From Siphonodentalium dalli (taxonomy: Eukaryota; Mollusca; Scaphopoda; Gadilida; Siphonodentaliidae), in the NCBI GenBank assembly GCA_032622095.1, contig CP136064.1, positions 192,541,948 to 192,605,947 of the forward strand: 64,000 nt of DNA, given 5' to 3'. The position numbers were made by a program, and so were the translations under genes. The notes below the pieces were generated by a model that saw only the letters and a program-made list of their open reading frames with translations, did no database searches and was not told the origin of the DNA. This document shows, one piece after another, positions 61,501 to 63,823 of the stretch (within the stretch, counting starts at the first letter, position 1; the number at the start of each line of letters is the position of its first letter).

Positions 61501-63823
61501 TAAATTATGTACCATTATAAGATTGTTGATTAGAACATGGATCAGCTATTCAAAAAGCACAAAGATATAATCTCATTTTAAACAATTGTGTCCATTCTCC
61601 CACTCTTTTCGGATGGAATCTTTATTCTGAATAATTTTTTGAATTTGCGTCTTGCCAACAGATAGTTCAAACGATATTTTTTGTGCACTTAGACCTTTTT
61701 CAGACTTGTCGATCACGTTGATTCTTTCCTCAGGAGTGAGAATTTACGTTTTTTTCTGTGGCGTTGCATATTTAGAAAACGATCCATGATTGAAATTTAA
61801 GAACTTACAAACTGCCAGCCATAAACTATCAAATTCTTTTATACGACAACACGAGTATATTTACATTAAGAAAGCCGCGGGACACACATCCACTAATACC
61901 ATTTTTCACAGTTTGGGCATCCCTCATAATCCCTCATTATATTAATTAATTGTTCTCCAACGAGCTGATTGAATCATTTGTCAAAACAAATATGCAAACA
62001 TGTCTACTTTAACAAAGGACCAATTTGTTAATGGCCTCCAGTCTGAAGCCAATTAAATATCAGATAATACCACGCATACATTGAATAACATTGAGTCGCA
62101 CTGCACGCCCACAGAACGTGTCCATTTATGTCTGAGGTTAACGTGAAGACGAGTCCATTTGTCATATCAGAAATTCCGTATTTTTTACTTTCGGTTTCGC
62201 TTACTAATATTATGTGACACGGGCTTGTTCAATCTTCAAACTCTTAACGACTTTCATATTTTTATATTTGTGGATGCGACATTTGGGTCCATCAGAGAGG
62301 ATTTTGTGTCTATTTAGCATTTAATGTTTAACTGTATACACACATTTGTATAGTGTGGTTGCTCTACCAGAGCGGTTAGATAAATTGATGAAGAAGATCA
62401 CTCATATCCGGTTGTATCAAGTGTCTTTTCACGTGCAATACTGCATAGTTTAACCGACGTTTCTGTTTCTTTCTTCGTTAATAAATTGGGGTGGTCTCTC
62501 AATGCAGGTGAAATTTGTGTTTTGAACCAAATATTAGGTGGTCGCGGTCGCGTTTGACAGGTGGTCGCACATTGAAGGTGATATATAGAATAAACCAGTC
62601 GGTGAACAGGAATTGAAGTCGGAAATAGCAGGTGGTCGCCGTTGACGGTGGTATCTCAAGACAGGTTTTACTGTAGTATAAGGCTATTAATATGAAACTA
62701 AAAAAATTAAAATAAGGCCTTTCAAAGCTTCACATATCTTTAGACAATATATTTTAATACATTTAAACATTTGTTAACTAAATGGATTCCCCCATTCAAT
62801 TTTAAAAGTGTACAATAGAACGATCAATTAATTATTCATATGGAGGGATGTGCAAGAAATATAACCAAACCAGGCGACAGTCAGGCGAAGACATAATACA
62901 AGAGTGGAACAGTTCTTATTAATTGGTGGGAAATGTTCAGATAATTAATTCAACAAATGGCCTACAGTTTGTTGAACATAATAATCTGAACATTTCCTAA
63001 GGAACTACTCATCACAGAGTATTCAGTAAGGACAAGTTGGTGAGGGTTTCAAGCACCAACATGTGCAAAAATCAGGACGGACTTTTCAAGCTTGATCTGA
63101 GTTGAGGGACATCTCAATGATTGTTACATGGCCATTTCGATAAGAAATGAGAATTTGTTCACTGAAGCAATGAACACTCACTCATACTGAGTCCATGCCT
63201 CCATCAATCTGATAAATATACATGTACCTAATGTGCTACAATGCGGGTCAAATAATTCTGACATTGTCAAATGTTCTTTAACTGGAGATGATGTTGCACA
63301 ATCAGTCCTCAAAATTTACCACAGCAACAAGCAATGCTGGAGAAAATGACGTGGCAACATGTGGAATCTAATATGCCACATCATTAAATTTGCTGTGGGA
63401 TGTTTTTGTTAATTTCCAGGATAGGACAGTGAACTGGGCAATTAATTGTAAAAGAATTGTTTTGAAGTGAATCCTCCTTGGAAATTTCATGCCAAATATC
63501 TTTACGATCCCTGCAGAGTTTATTAAGGTAACCACTCATCAGACAGCTTTCAGTTATCAAAGAGTAAAGCTTGGCCTGTTATCTCAAAGAGGAAAAAAAC
63601 AAATCTTCTATTAAGTCGGGATCTAATAATTCAAAGGTTACATCTGGTAAATACCTGTTTCTTTCATTAATAACTGTCTCAGGTCTGTGATTTCATTGCA
63701 CACAATTGGATTCAGAACACTGAATACAACTTGTTGATCTTCCTCTTCAAGTGACTGTGCCGCTTGAATGAAAGTCGCTCTATGTGCCCCTTGTGATCCA
63801 GCAGCCAGTATTGCCAGTAAAAC
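1413..63823 (-). CDS. NUMA1: NuMA-like coiled-coil protein gene, whole visible span (17 exons, both ends missing)
   Basis: The coding sequence is the join, on the minus strand, of 63655-63823, 61168-61301, 58495-58618, 57051-57162, 52076-52172, 42740-42962, 38063-38181, 32430-32642, 31409-31576, 26373-30467, 23499-23735, 14882-15205, 11280-11387, 8281-9121, 6951-7144, 2852-2908 and 1413-1553. This totals 7,356 nt, or 2,452 codons, with no stop and consistent phase at all 16 junctions. Residues 1-45 resemble the last helices of a HOOK domain. Residues 57-101 carry the TP/SP-rich linker with GTPKTPIGELIDSPQF. From about residue 102 onward it is heptad coiled coil. NuMA/Mud proteins link dynein and LGN/Pins at spindle poles and the cell cortex to orient mitosis. 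That role is family knowledge, not seen here. The C-terminal LGN- and tubulin-binding region would lie left of base 1413. Other long coiled-coil proteins remain possible, but the linker match favours NuMA. Confidence 0.75.
2395..2668. mobile_element. TTAA-type MITE with internal hairpins, copy 1
   Basis: It begins CCCTTTCACGGTGGGAGCT and ends with the near inverse AGCTCCAGTCACGGAAGGG. It is flanked by ATAA on the left and TTAA on the right. It has internal half-palindromes around TTCTCTTATATATGCGAG. Relatives lie at 10969-11142, 57238-57446 and 63942 onward. TTAA targets with CCC termini are typical of piggyBac-like elements, so a piggyBac-related MITE is the best guess. Confidence 0.7.
2852..2908 (-). 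CDS. NUMA1: Exon e16: 19-codon coiled-coil exon
   Basis: This is a very short exon of 57 nt, phase 0 at both ends. The acceptor is a long T tract with accag, and the donor is gtaggt. It reads NETAGLLKNKADKEKVLQE. It is too short to be convincing alone. Good splice sites, matching phase, coiled-coil composition and position between e15 and e17 support it together. Confidence 0.7.
3273..3640 (-). repeat. About 370-bp interspersed repeat, copy A
   Basis: This copy runs opposite to those at about 31598-31965 and 40031-40407. All share TTAAAG-like ends, 'GTGTTTCACATCACTTTAA', a block around 'CGGCGATAAACT' and 'CATTCTACTA'. No coding frame is visible. The right edge here is approximate. Confidence 0.7.
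3980..5654. mobile_element. GGCC-terminated element with TTA target duplication, member 1
   Basis: TTA at 977-979 of the 3-kb block (3977-3979) precedes GGCCAAAAAAAA, and the right end is the inverse followed by TTA at 5655-5657. The TIRs also share TCTGTTTCCG. The length is 1,675 bp. A 3-bp TTA duplication suits the PIF/Harbinger superfamily (TTA/TAA targets). No transposase was recognised. A minus-strand frame at 3963-4160 (GIGKTIAINSDRK) overlaps the left end and is of unknown meaning. Confidence 0.72.
5655..6697. other. Intron sequence with a diverged relative of the 6.7-kb hairpin
   Basis: No exon seen. About 6207-6275 (TACATTCGCC... ACAAAACACCACACCGTTAT) is a diverged single-arm relative of the perfect hairpin at 6698-6865. 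The rest is AT-rich and unrecognised. Confidence 0.5.
6698..6865. repeat. Perfect 63-bp inverted repeat (hairpin)
   Basis: The left arm 6698-6760 and right arm 6803-6865 are exact reverse complements over 63 bp, beginning GGGGATAACAGTGTGGTG. The 42-nt loop is GC-rich and holds a second short inverted pair (GTTAATGGGC / GCCCATTAAC). The perfect match implies a recent origin or a repair event that keeps the arms identical. Confidence 0.93.
6951..7144 (-). CDS. NUMA1: Exon e15: coiled coil with YW-NEF end motif
   Basis: The exon has 194 nt, acceptor tctattag and donor gttagt. The G left by e14 plus AG gives Glu, then HVQHKNEEMTKSLTEHKSKL follows. It ends STEKYWKEKANEFQT in phase 0. The terminal motif nearly repeats the end of e10 (ESYWRNEANEFRM), again immediately before a phase-0 donor. 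This points to a shared ancestral exon end. Confidence 0.86.
7199..7680. repeat. Diverged periodic repeat (about 140 bp), ends in GGTATAAAAA
   Basis: Recurring words are GGGATAACTCCACTA, CATAATTGCAAGTG and TAGGAA(T/C)ACA, spaced about 130-150 bp. It has a 15-nt C run near 7630 and ends with GGGGGTATAAAAA. The same style recurs at about 13003-13270 and 42061-42500. It is non-coding. Confidence 0.65.
8281..9121 (-). CDS. NUMA1: Exon e14: long coiled-coil exon
   Basis: This 841-nt exon follows tttgcag and stops at GAA G/gtaaaa, in phase 1. It has 280 codons from VEELSAEKGYLENQLKQI to LQEERQQMCRQFE, with uninterrupted heptads rich in Gln, Glu and Lys and no helix-breaking prolines. It is not visibly built from the 102-residue unit of e10. 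The reading frame continues past the donor into sequence with no coiled-coil character. Confidence 0.9.
9147..9580. mobile_element. TTAA-flanked TIR element, 434 bp
   Basis: The ends TTAAAGGCC and GGCCTTTAA open inverted arms of about 75 bp that meet around ACCATTTGAAAGAGGAAGC on the left and CCTCTTCCAAATGGT on the right. The centre is unrelated. A partial relative lies at about 25045-25135. TTAA ends suggest a piggyBac- or Kolobok-like MITE. Confidence 0.65.
9577..9860. repeat. AGGTACTCAATC interspersed repeat, rearranged copy with 27-bp palindrome
   Basis: It starts AAAGGTACTCAATCTGAT and includes TTTACCCCCGAA-like and 'GGTGGGTTCCTC'-like words in inverse order. Fuller copies are at about 19486-19880 and 58859-59290. 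It contains the perfect inverted pair 9759-9785 / 9801-9827. Confidence 0.65.
9860..10968. other. Intron sequence, only a repeat fragment recognised
   Basis: No coding exon found. About 10672-10735 matches part of a repeat (TTATCTGAACA(G/T)TTC) also present at about 31150-31325, 43930-44100 and 62845-63020. The rest is unrecognised. Confidence 0.5.
10969..11142. mobile_element. TTAA-type MITE with internal hairpin, copy 2
   Basis: It starts CCCTTTCATGATGGGAG and ends GCTCCAGATATGGAAGGG followed by TTAA. Internal arms CCAATGTATTCTCTTA and TAAGAGAATGCATTGG form a hairpin. Confidence 0.7.
11280..11387 (-). CDS. NUMA1: Exon e13: short coiled-coil exon
   Basis: The exon has 108 nt (36 codons, phase 0 at both ends), acceptor tttttccag and donor gtgaat. 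It reads VQNALDDVVNEKDCLQQDIA and ends IANKCVE. It is short, but the strong pyrimidine tract and matching phase support it. It lies directly beside one of the ~100-bp foldback repeats. Confidence 0.82.
11438..11542. repeat. About 100-bp foldback palindrome (GAATGAGGTCC family), copy
   Basis: Left arm GCAGAATGAGG...GAATTTAGTG and right arm ...GGACCTCATTCTGC. The family is also at about 15938-16030, 21131-21235, 21429-21527, 23323-23425, 55434-55519 and 55747-55850. This copy is diverged in the right arm. Confidence 0.75.
13003..13850. repeat. Periodic 'GTCGAAAAAGGG / CATAACTC' repeat
   Basis: Several diverged units with GTCGAAAA.GGG, CATAACTCAGTCAAAATCAT, GAACTTGATCTGT and TCTAAAGTTATCATC, spaced about 130 bp. 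It closes with a CGGACGGATGACTGACG-type stretch and GGGCGTATAAAAA. It is non-coding and most resembles a degenerate tandem SINE-like repeat. Similar blocks lie at about 15313-15715 (170-bp period), 41730-42520 and 43576-43826. Confidence 0.7.
13979..14047. repeat. Perfect 27-bp hairpin
   Basis: The arms 13979-14005 (GCCAATGCATTCTC...) and 14021-14047 (...GAGAATGCATTGGC) are exact reverse complements around a 15-nt loop. The flanking sequence is the reverse complement of that around 12015-12165, so it is an inverted copy of part of block R2. Confidence 0.92.
14882..15205 (-). CDS. NUMA1: Exon e12: coiled coil
   Basis: This 324-nt exon (108 codons, phase 0) follows attgcag and ends before a perfect gtaagt donor. 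It reads NSSNCETIQRLETEMLSYKQ through LNDVNLTLGVIKKQVVEFEI to QEKDEALKK. The pattern is continuous heptads. The downstream reading frame MPVKQAF is intron sequence. Confidence 0.88.
15313..15715. repeat. Two-unit 170-bp repeat of the GGGCGTATAAAAAT family
   Basis: TCTAAGT at 15313 and 15483 start two similar units, each with ACTCATGT(A/C)AAAATAATTGG and ATCG(G/A)TCGGAAACC. The second ends in a T run and GGGCGTATAAAAAT. Confidence 0.75.
16096..16423. repeat. 82-bp tandem repeat in the left arm
   Basis: AATAGTCTCCATTTT starts units at 16096, 16178, 16260 and 16342, an exact 82-bp period, each with CCAATGGTCGTTCTT and GAGACAATTCCGTTT. Diverged units continue to about 16800. They lie just inside the terminus, where transposase-binding repeats are expected (inference). 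Confidence 0.92.
17248..17910 (+). pseudogene. LINE reverse-transcriptase C-terminal remnant (CR1/L2-like)
   Basis: The frame from 17284 reads SPYLGVMLSNDMKW, then KKANSTLGFIRRNL, VRSSLEYAAVMWDP and LERIQRGAVWLM. These are the conserved blocks after the catalytic part of CR1/L2-type non-LTR reverse transcriptases. A shift near 17635 moves the match to RLELFHKMDKG in another frame, ending at a stop near 17763. A further block (YSNSFFPRTIVQWNTL) lies at 17833-17880. It is broken by frameshifts and has no upstream RT core, so it is a dead 5'-truncated copy inside the 7-kb element. Confidence 0.88.
18655..18800. repeat. About 22-bp tandem repeat, TGGTACGAAAC-ACCAAAAATA
   Basis: Five to six imperfect units of ATGGTACGAAA(C/T)(G/T)ACC in a row, with two related units near 20085-20115. 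They are non-coding and lie inside the 7-kb element. Confidence 0.75.
19486..19880. repeat. AGGTACTCAATC interspersed repeat, copy inside the 7-kb element
   Basis: It starts AAAGGTACTCAATCCGATTC, has a CAACAA run, GAGTTATCCATCTTCATCCG and GGTGGGTTCCTC, and ends near GGATTATGCATC. A parallel copy is at about 58859-59290. Confidence 0.78.
20455..20620. repeat. Short palindromic repeat cluster, GCGCTTAAGC
   Basis: About eight imperfect copies of TTTGCGCTTAAGCGCAAA halves in 165 bp, with more at about 21550-21612. The two clusters flank the foldback repeats at 21131-21527. Confidence 0.75.
21131..21527. repeat. Two ~100-bp foldback palindromes (GAATGAGGTCC family)
   Basis: Copies at about 21131-21235 and 21429-21527. 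Each reads AGAATGAGGTCC..AGAG...GAATTTAGT on the left and ACTAAATT.ACCCTCTG...CCTCATTCTGC on the right. The sequence between them includes the 'GAAGTTCCCCAGTTGAAGTT' word also found at about 11570 and 12450. Confidence 0.8.
22520..22740. repeat. Short repeats TTAGTTTTACAATAAG in the right arm
   Basis: At least eight copies of TTA(G/A)TTTTACAATA(A/G)G with variable spacers of TTA or GTCTA. The opposite arm has no equivalent and carries the 82-bp series instead. The arms have therefore diverged by different local amplifications. Confidence 0.8.
23499..23735 (-). CDS. NUMA1: Exon e11: coiled coil
   Basis: The exon has 237 nt (79 codons, phase 0 at both ends), acceptor aatttag and donor gtagtt. 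It starts GLDEKRTEMEHLQQELAHRK and ends LQSSHYDTVQQ. It is rich in Glu, Lys and Gln with Leu/Ile at a/d spacing. The intron that follows in the transcript holds the 7-kb long-TIR element. Confidence 0.86.
23736..26372. other. Intron 10, mostly unrecognised
   Basis: I see no exon. Minor items are an 18-bp direct duplication (GCAGTCAGTCACCCTTTC) at about 24247-24284, a weak relative of 370-560 at about 24480, and a partial relative of the 9147-9580 element at about 25045-25135. Confidence 0.5.
26373..30467 (-). CDS. NUMA1: Exon e10: giant 4,095-bp exon of 102-residue coiled-coil repeats
   Basis: This single exon has 1,365 codons in phase 0, after tttcag and before gtgagt. Residues 1-1207 divide into 12 units beginning LDNTR-like and ending KVGE or NVGE-like. 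Unit lengths are 92, nine of 102, then 95 and 102. Units 3-6 (28662-29885) are nearly identical and share SSLNNQLSE. The remaining 158 residues are ordinary coiled coil ending ESYWRNEANEFRM. The reading frame continues 20 codons past the donor, but that tail does not look like coiled coil and is intronic. The antisense frames on the plus strand at 306-bp spacing are shadows of these repeats. It would form a very long rod. Confidence 0.95.
26847..30467 (-). repeat. Intra-exonic tandem repeat, about 306-bp unit, 12 units
   Basis: Unit boundaries, from the 5' side, are 30467-30192, 30191-29886, 29885-29580, 29579-29274, 29273-28968, 28967-28662, 28661-28356, 28355-28050, 28049-27744, 27743-27438, then a 95-residue unit and a final 102-residue unit ending at 26847. 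The four central units are the most alike and the outer ones are more diverged. That is the pattern left by recent unequal exchange in the middle of an old array. The 95-residue unit is exactly one heptad shorter than 102. Confidence 0.92.
30468..31408. other. Intron 9 with one interspersed repeat fragment
   Basis: About 31150-31325 shares GGAAATGTTCAGA.AATAAGTTC with 62845-63020 and, in part, with 10672 and 43930. Nothing else was recognised. Confidence 0.5.
31409..31576 (-). CDS. NUMA1: Exon e9: coiled coil, duplicate of e8
   Basis: The exon has 168 nt (56 codons), with acceptor gttttag, donor gtgagt and phase 0 at both ends. It starts VLSERDAYITDLNNKV and ends FLQEHVQ. Its start resembles the start of e10 (MLAGRDDCIDNLKTQ) and its end resembles e8. 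The three adjacent exons therefore look like products of repeated exon-level duplication. Confidence 0.87.
31598..31965 (+). repeat. About 370-bp interspersed repeat, copy B
   Basis: It starts TTAAAGACATATAATGGACT and ends GTGTTTCACATCACTTTAA. It is parallel to the copy at 40031-40407, and the copy at 3273-3640 is reversed. The inverted TTAAAG / CTTTAA ends hint at a MITE. Confidence 0.8.
32430..32642 (-). CDS. NUMA1: Exon e8: coiled coil, duplicate of e9
   Basis: This 213-nt exon (71 codons, phase 0 at both ends) follows cattgaag and stops at gtgaag. It runs from DKEQQLSALREKMDERKR to LKSSLERHIQ. Its last 43 residues match the last 43 of e9 at 26 positions, including CxQQYSELQ. A symmetric phase-0 exon can be duplicated without breaking frame, which fits a local exon duplication. 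Confidence 0.86.
32829..34251. mobile_element. TIR element CAGGGTTTCCGCCAGG with 5-bp target duplication
   Basis: CAATG at 32824-32828 is repeated at 34252-34256. The left end CAGGGTTTCCGCCAGG is the exact inverse of the right end. The length is 1,423 bp and no transposase frame was recognised. CAGGG termini with a short TSD suggest a non-autonomous hAT relative, though 5 bp is shorter than the usual 8. Confidence 0.85.
34693..35729. mobile_element. hAT-like TIR element with 8-bp target duplication
   Basis: CTATCATG at 34685-34692 is repeated at 35730-35737. The termini TAGGGGTGCCACGATTA and TAGAGGTGCCACGATTA are inverted, followed by ATCGAT/ATCGATTATC-rich subterminal sequence on both sides. 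The length is 1,037 bp with no transposase, so it is a non-autonomous hAT. Confidence 0.9.
35533..36060. repeat. 267-bp tandem duplication across the hAT right end
   Basis: The segment from ATGATGCACTTTATTAACG at 35533 recurs at about 35800, through the element end, the CTATCATG target copy and the flank CCGCGGCCAAGTGGTATC. The duplication therefore happened after insertion. Confidence 0.9.
36692..37129 (+). CDS. Unknown 145-residue protein inside a TTA/GGCC element
   Basis: This is an uninterrupted frame from ATGGCG to TGA, starting MATLVNACVLTIAENKTLF and ending FEKKKNKRNEL. A possible acceptor (ATATTTTTAG) lies a few bases upstream and AATAAA lies at 37253-37258, so it could be a single coding exon with its own end signal. 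It has a mixed alpha/beta-like N-terminal half, a Ser/Asn-rich linker (about residues 100-115), the word NAFSVLM, and a basic tail suggestive of nucleic-acid binding or nuclear import (inference). I do not recognise the family. It sits wholly between the TIRs at 36227 and 37552, so it is likely transposon-encoded or captured. It is on the strand opposite the host gene. Confidence 0.6.
   Translation: MATLVNACVLTIAENKTLFTRVPWTIMSVGQTATVGDMCCQLIDTLDIPMESTERNVAITMNIGKSKTADFDNISRELNVQTFAELFGHFFRFEFHSKSSDPRACSSSTNDSASNTKNAFSVLMNTQKLVLRPTFEKKKNKRNEL
37253..37258 (+). promoter_or_regulatory. Candidate polyadenylation signal AATAAA
   Basis: AATAAA stands about 125 bp after the stop of the 145-residue frame, on the same strand. 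This hexamer is common by chance in AT-rich DNA. Confidence 0.35.
38063..38181 (-). CDS. NUMA1: Exon e7: coiled coil
   Basis: The exon has 119 nt, with acceptor ctttcag and donor gtacag. With the base left from e6 it begins DESLPIGENMGCILEKDVSD and ends KSDLMKALE in phase 0. The opening PIG stretch would break the helix briefly before LKRQLSEASEQKSDLMK resumes coiled-coil spacing. Confidence 0.82.
38182..40030. other. Intron 6, unrecognised part
   Basis: AT-rich DNA without exon-like coiled coil or clear repeats. Frames on either strand are short and lack codon structure. Confidence 0.5.
40031..40407 (+). repeat. About 370-bp interspersed repeat, copy C
   Basis: It starts TTAAAGACATATTATGTACT and ends GTGTTTCACATCACTTTAA. 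It retains CGGCGATAAACT and the ACATTCTACTAAC word of the family. Confidence 0.82.
40463..41724. mobile_element. hAT-like TIR element, 1,262 bp, 8-bp target duplication
   Basis: GGCTGTTT at 40455-40462 recurs at 41725-41732. Both ends read TAGTGATGGGCGGTT going inward (15 bp exact), followed by a second inverted block ACTCGGTT. The interrupted host is the SINE-like repeat GAGCACCATCATGGTGGC, which resumes after the second target copy. No transposase frame remains, so it is non-autonomous. Confidence 0.92.
41730..42520. repeat. Periodic SINE-like repeat block
   Basis: It continues the repeat started at about 40411. Words such as GTTATCATCCAGAAAC, GTCGAAAAAGGG, GATAACTCCAC and CACAGGTTCCC recur at 130-150-bp spacing. 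GTGTCAATGACACTTTAGCTCAACTT at about 42000 matches the start of the 44-kb array. Confidence 0.65.
42740..42962 (-). CDS. NUMA1: Exon e6: coiled coil
   Basis: This 223-nt exon follows ttcag and reads LDKRASFEKTCADYLARNKH, continuing through EKEELQRKVEHLETTVSRLK to DAKDIE. The donor is gtataa, in phase 1. The heptads are clear in the second half. The preceding intron is 9.1 kb long and mostly tandem array. Confidence 0.87.
42963..44150. other. Intron 5, left part: repeat fragments only
   Basis: About 43576-43826 is a copy of the GAGCATCGCTAGGGCGTGG repeat ending in GGGAATATAAAAA. About 43930-44100 matches the TTCAGATAATAAGTTC repeat. No exons seen. Confidence 0.6.
46955..48082. mobile_element. 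TIR element CAGG(C/G)CTGG, 1,128 bp, 6-bp target duplication
   Basis: TTCTTG at 46949-46954 is repeated at 48083-48088. The uninterrupted array word CATTCTTGACAAATTT (45799 region) is the empty site. The termini CAGGCCTGGAAATCT and CAGGGCTGGCGATCT are inverted. Both subterminal zones hold hairpins of GGCGGGCT/AGCCCGCC (left) or GGAGGGCT/AGCCCTCC (right). No transposase was recognised. Confidence 0.85.
48404..49386. mobile_element. TIR element CAGTCCTTCGA, 983 bp, 6-bp target duplication
   Basis: AACAGC at 48398-48403 recurs at 49387-49392. The array word TTTCAACAGCCATGACAAA elsewhere shows the empty site. CAGTCCTTCGA is exactly inverted at the right end. A GCGC-rich subterminal zone is present on both sides. 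A broken frame near 48515-48660 (SSDDVDYEPGNKDQSGVF) could be a transposase remnant but is unidentified. Confidence 0.87.
52076..52172 (-). CDS. NUMA1: Exon e5: coiled coil
   Basis: The exon has 97 nt, with acceptor ttttacag and a consensus donor gtatgt. It reads (G)MKQNMFRISDEKEIIQKEL and ends FSVEKRFSSSENE in phase 0. It sits at the very edge of the ~160-bp tandem array, whose last unit ends about 70 bp downstream in the transcript. The other flank carries the 24-bp direct repeat of an inserted element. Confidence 0.8.
52195..52218. repeat. 24-bp direct repeat, left copy
   Basis: CAAATAAGAG...TATACATG is repeated exactly at 55360-55383, on either side of the inverted-arm element 52221-55359. 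It looks like an unusually long target duplication. Confidence 0.8.
52685..52925. mobile_element. Short hairpin MITE inside the central spacer
   Basis: TTGATTGTCAGCATAGCTTG at about 52687 is inverted at about 52898-52922 (AAGCTATGCTGACAATCAA), with the match continuing into ATAACATTA. The element is about 240 bp. It could also be the original centre of the larger element. Confidence 0.6.
53167..54919. mobile_element. GGCC-terminated element with TTA target duplication, member 3
   Basis: TTA at 53164-53166 and 54920-54922 flank GGCCACGGTTTTTT and its inverse, and TTTTGTGGTTTACGGAT continues the TIR. The opposite arm of the outer element (about 52664-52683, reversed) is the intact empty site ATCCCTTATTAATGG. 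The interior about 53575-54350 holds diverged units of the 44-52 kb array (CCGTGCTAAAGGATTTAAG, GGCCATGTTTT). The length is 1,753 bp. Confidence 0.88.
55434..55850. repeat. Two ~100-bp foldback palindromes (GAATGAGGTCC family)
   Basis: Copies at about 55434-55519 and 55747-55850, separated by GCCTCATCTTCCCTGGAATG sequence. The same spacer follows the target copy at 23092, so it identifies the host repeat of the 7-kb element. Confidence 0.8.
56408..56785. repeat. 29-bp minisatellite, 13 copies
   Basis: The unit AATAAAGTAC-ACTGCTCAGT-GCTGGTCTT repeats every 29 bp from AGTACACTG at 56411 to 56759 with no visible changes. CACTG/CAGTG inside each unit is a short inverted pair. The units are contiguous without spacers. 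Confidence 0.95.
56872..57022. repeat. 77-bp tandem duplication
   Basis: GTCGGGTTTAGCGAAAACAA starts at 56872 and 56949. Both copies end in AAATAAGAAAATCGACCCT, and the second lacks two bases in the TGT(GT)TCC stretch. Confidence 0.9.
57051..57162 (-). CDS. NUMA1: Exon e4: coiled coil
   Basis: This 112-nt exon follows a tttgcag acceptor and stops before gtaact. Joined to the leftover G it reads ESLIVDLQNKVTKQKENTEE and then QLCELRNEIDHLNQHIEG, with leucines and isoleucines at heptad a/d spacing. It ends in phase 2, and the next exon supplies the third base of the Gly codon. Confidence 0.83.
57238..57446. mobile_element. TTAA-type MITE with internal hairpins, copy 3
   Basis: TTAA at 57234-57237 and 57447-57450 flank CCCTTTCATGATGGGAGCT and ...GCTCCAGTCATGTAAGGG. 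It has internal hairpin arms CCAATGTATTCTCTTATAT and its inverse. Outside it, about 42 bp (TACATAGCT..ACACACATCCC.TGCTTAA) are duplicated on both sides (57199-57237 and 57452-57490). Confidence 0.85.
57500..58494. other. Intron 3, unrecognised
   Basis: AT-rich intron following the GC donor at 58494-58493. No repeat family or exon identified. Confidence 0.5.
58495..58618 (-). CDS. NUMA1: Exon e3: start of the coiled coil, GC donor
   Basis: The exon has 124 nt and opens after ctcag with TMLRQKEDELRNIKMK. It then gives NELELDLKEKRQEIVDK, matching the NuMA helix remembered as DELELELAENRKLLTEK that directly follows the linker. The only consistent 3' boundary is AAAG/GCAAGT, a GC donor. No GT nearby restores the phase-1 join that e4 needs. 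Confidence 0.82.
58859..59290. repeat. AGGTACTCAATC interspersed repeat, fullest copy
   Basis: It starts AAAGGTACTCAATCCGATTC. It includes GAGTTATCCATCTTCATCCG, GGTGGGTTCCTCGACTC and ends near CGGATTGTGCATC. It is parallel to 19486-19880 and partly shared with 9577-9860. Confidence 0.8.
59291..60092. other. Intron 2 segment with a short direct duplication
   Basis: About 59972-60016 and 60036-60092 are similar (GTGTAGG.TTTGAT.., CAAGTATGTAGCCA). This is the target site and flank of the 60093 element. Otherwise unrecognised. Confidence 0.55.
60093..60916. mobile_element. TIR element CAGGGTTTCC, 824 bp, 7-bp target duplication
   Basis: ATGTAGC at 60086-60092 is repeated at 60917-60923. CAGGGTTTCC is inverted as GGAAACCCTG at the right end. 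It contains a 26-C run at 60125-60150. The terminal ten bases equal those of the 32829-34251 element, but the next bases and the target length differ. Confidence 0.75.
60125..60150. repeat. Poly-C tract, 26 nt
   Basis: An uninterrupted C run just inside the left end of the 60093-60916 element. It is length-unstable by nature, so the assembled length may be wrong. Confidence 0.9.
61168..61301 (-). CDS. NUMA1: Exon e2: NuMA-type SP/TP linker
   Basis: This 134-nt exon has an acceptor ccaag and donor gtagga. The leftover G of e1 plus the first GT makes a Gly codon, and the frame then runs RRSTRFDVFSTPETVSSPF and GTPKTPIGELIDSPQFIQK. The piece around GTPKTPIGELIDSPQF lines up with the NuMA segment I remember as GSPASPMGDILQTPQF, which sits just before the coiled coil. 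It has several TP and SP sites that could be mitotic kinase targets (inference). It ends in phase 0. Confidence 0.88.
61403..62676 (-). mobile_element. Degraded pogo-type (Tc1/mariner superfamily) transposon
   Basis: TA at 61401-61402 and 62677-62678 flank CTGCAGTAAAACCTGTC and its inverse CTGTAG/..., exact over CAGTAAAACCTGTCTTGAGA. TA targets and CAG-type ends fit pogo/Tigger. A transposase N-terminal remnant lies inside on the minus strand. The 1,274-bp length means the catalytic DDE part has been lost. Confidence 0.87.
61573..61787 (-). pseudogene. pogo/CENP-B-type transposase HTH remnant, frameshifted
   Basis: ATG at 61787 starts MDRFLNMQRHRKKRK. After a one- or two-base slip near 61740 the frame reads LTPEERINVIDKSEKGLSAQ, then ELSVGKTQIQKIIQNKDSIR and a stop at 61573. 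The spacing '(L)xxEExxxVIDxxEKGxSxxxIxxxxxVGKTQI' is the helix-turn-helix of pogo/CENP-B DNA-binding domains. No DDE catalytic region follows. Confidence 0.8.
62677..63654. other. Intron 1 segment with one repeat copy
   Basis: About 62845-63020 belongs to the TTCAGATAAT.A(A/G)TTCAAC repeat, with an internal inverted pair (GGAAATGTTCAGAT / ATCTGAACATTTCC). The rest is unrecognised. Confidence 0.6.
63655..63823 (-). CDS. NUMA1: Exon e1: end of HOOK-like N-terminal domain
   Basis: The exon has 169 nt, starts after a cag acceptor and stops before a gtattt donor. It reads from VLLAILAAGSQGAHRATFIQ to DLRQLLMKET and leaves one base over (phase 1). The pattern 'LLxxILxAGxQGxxRxxFIxxxQxLxxxxQxxV' is the helix seen near the end of HOOK/NuMA N-terminal domains, where the fold binds dynein light intermediate chain. 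The start codon and the earlier part of the domain must lie beyond 64000. Confidence 0.85.

Noticed and set aside
62350-62390. tRNA-like stretch (GGTTGCTCTACCAGAGCGGTTAGA)
   Set aside because: No cloverleaf could be folded by eye and it lies inside the pogo element.
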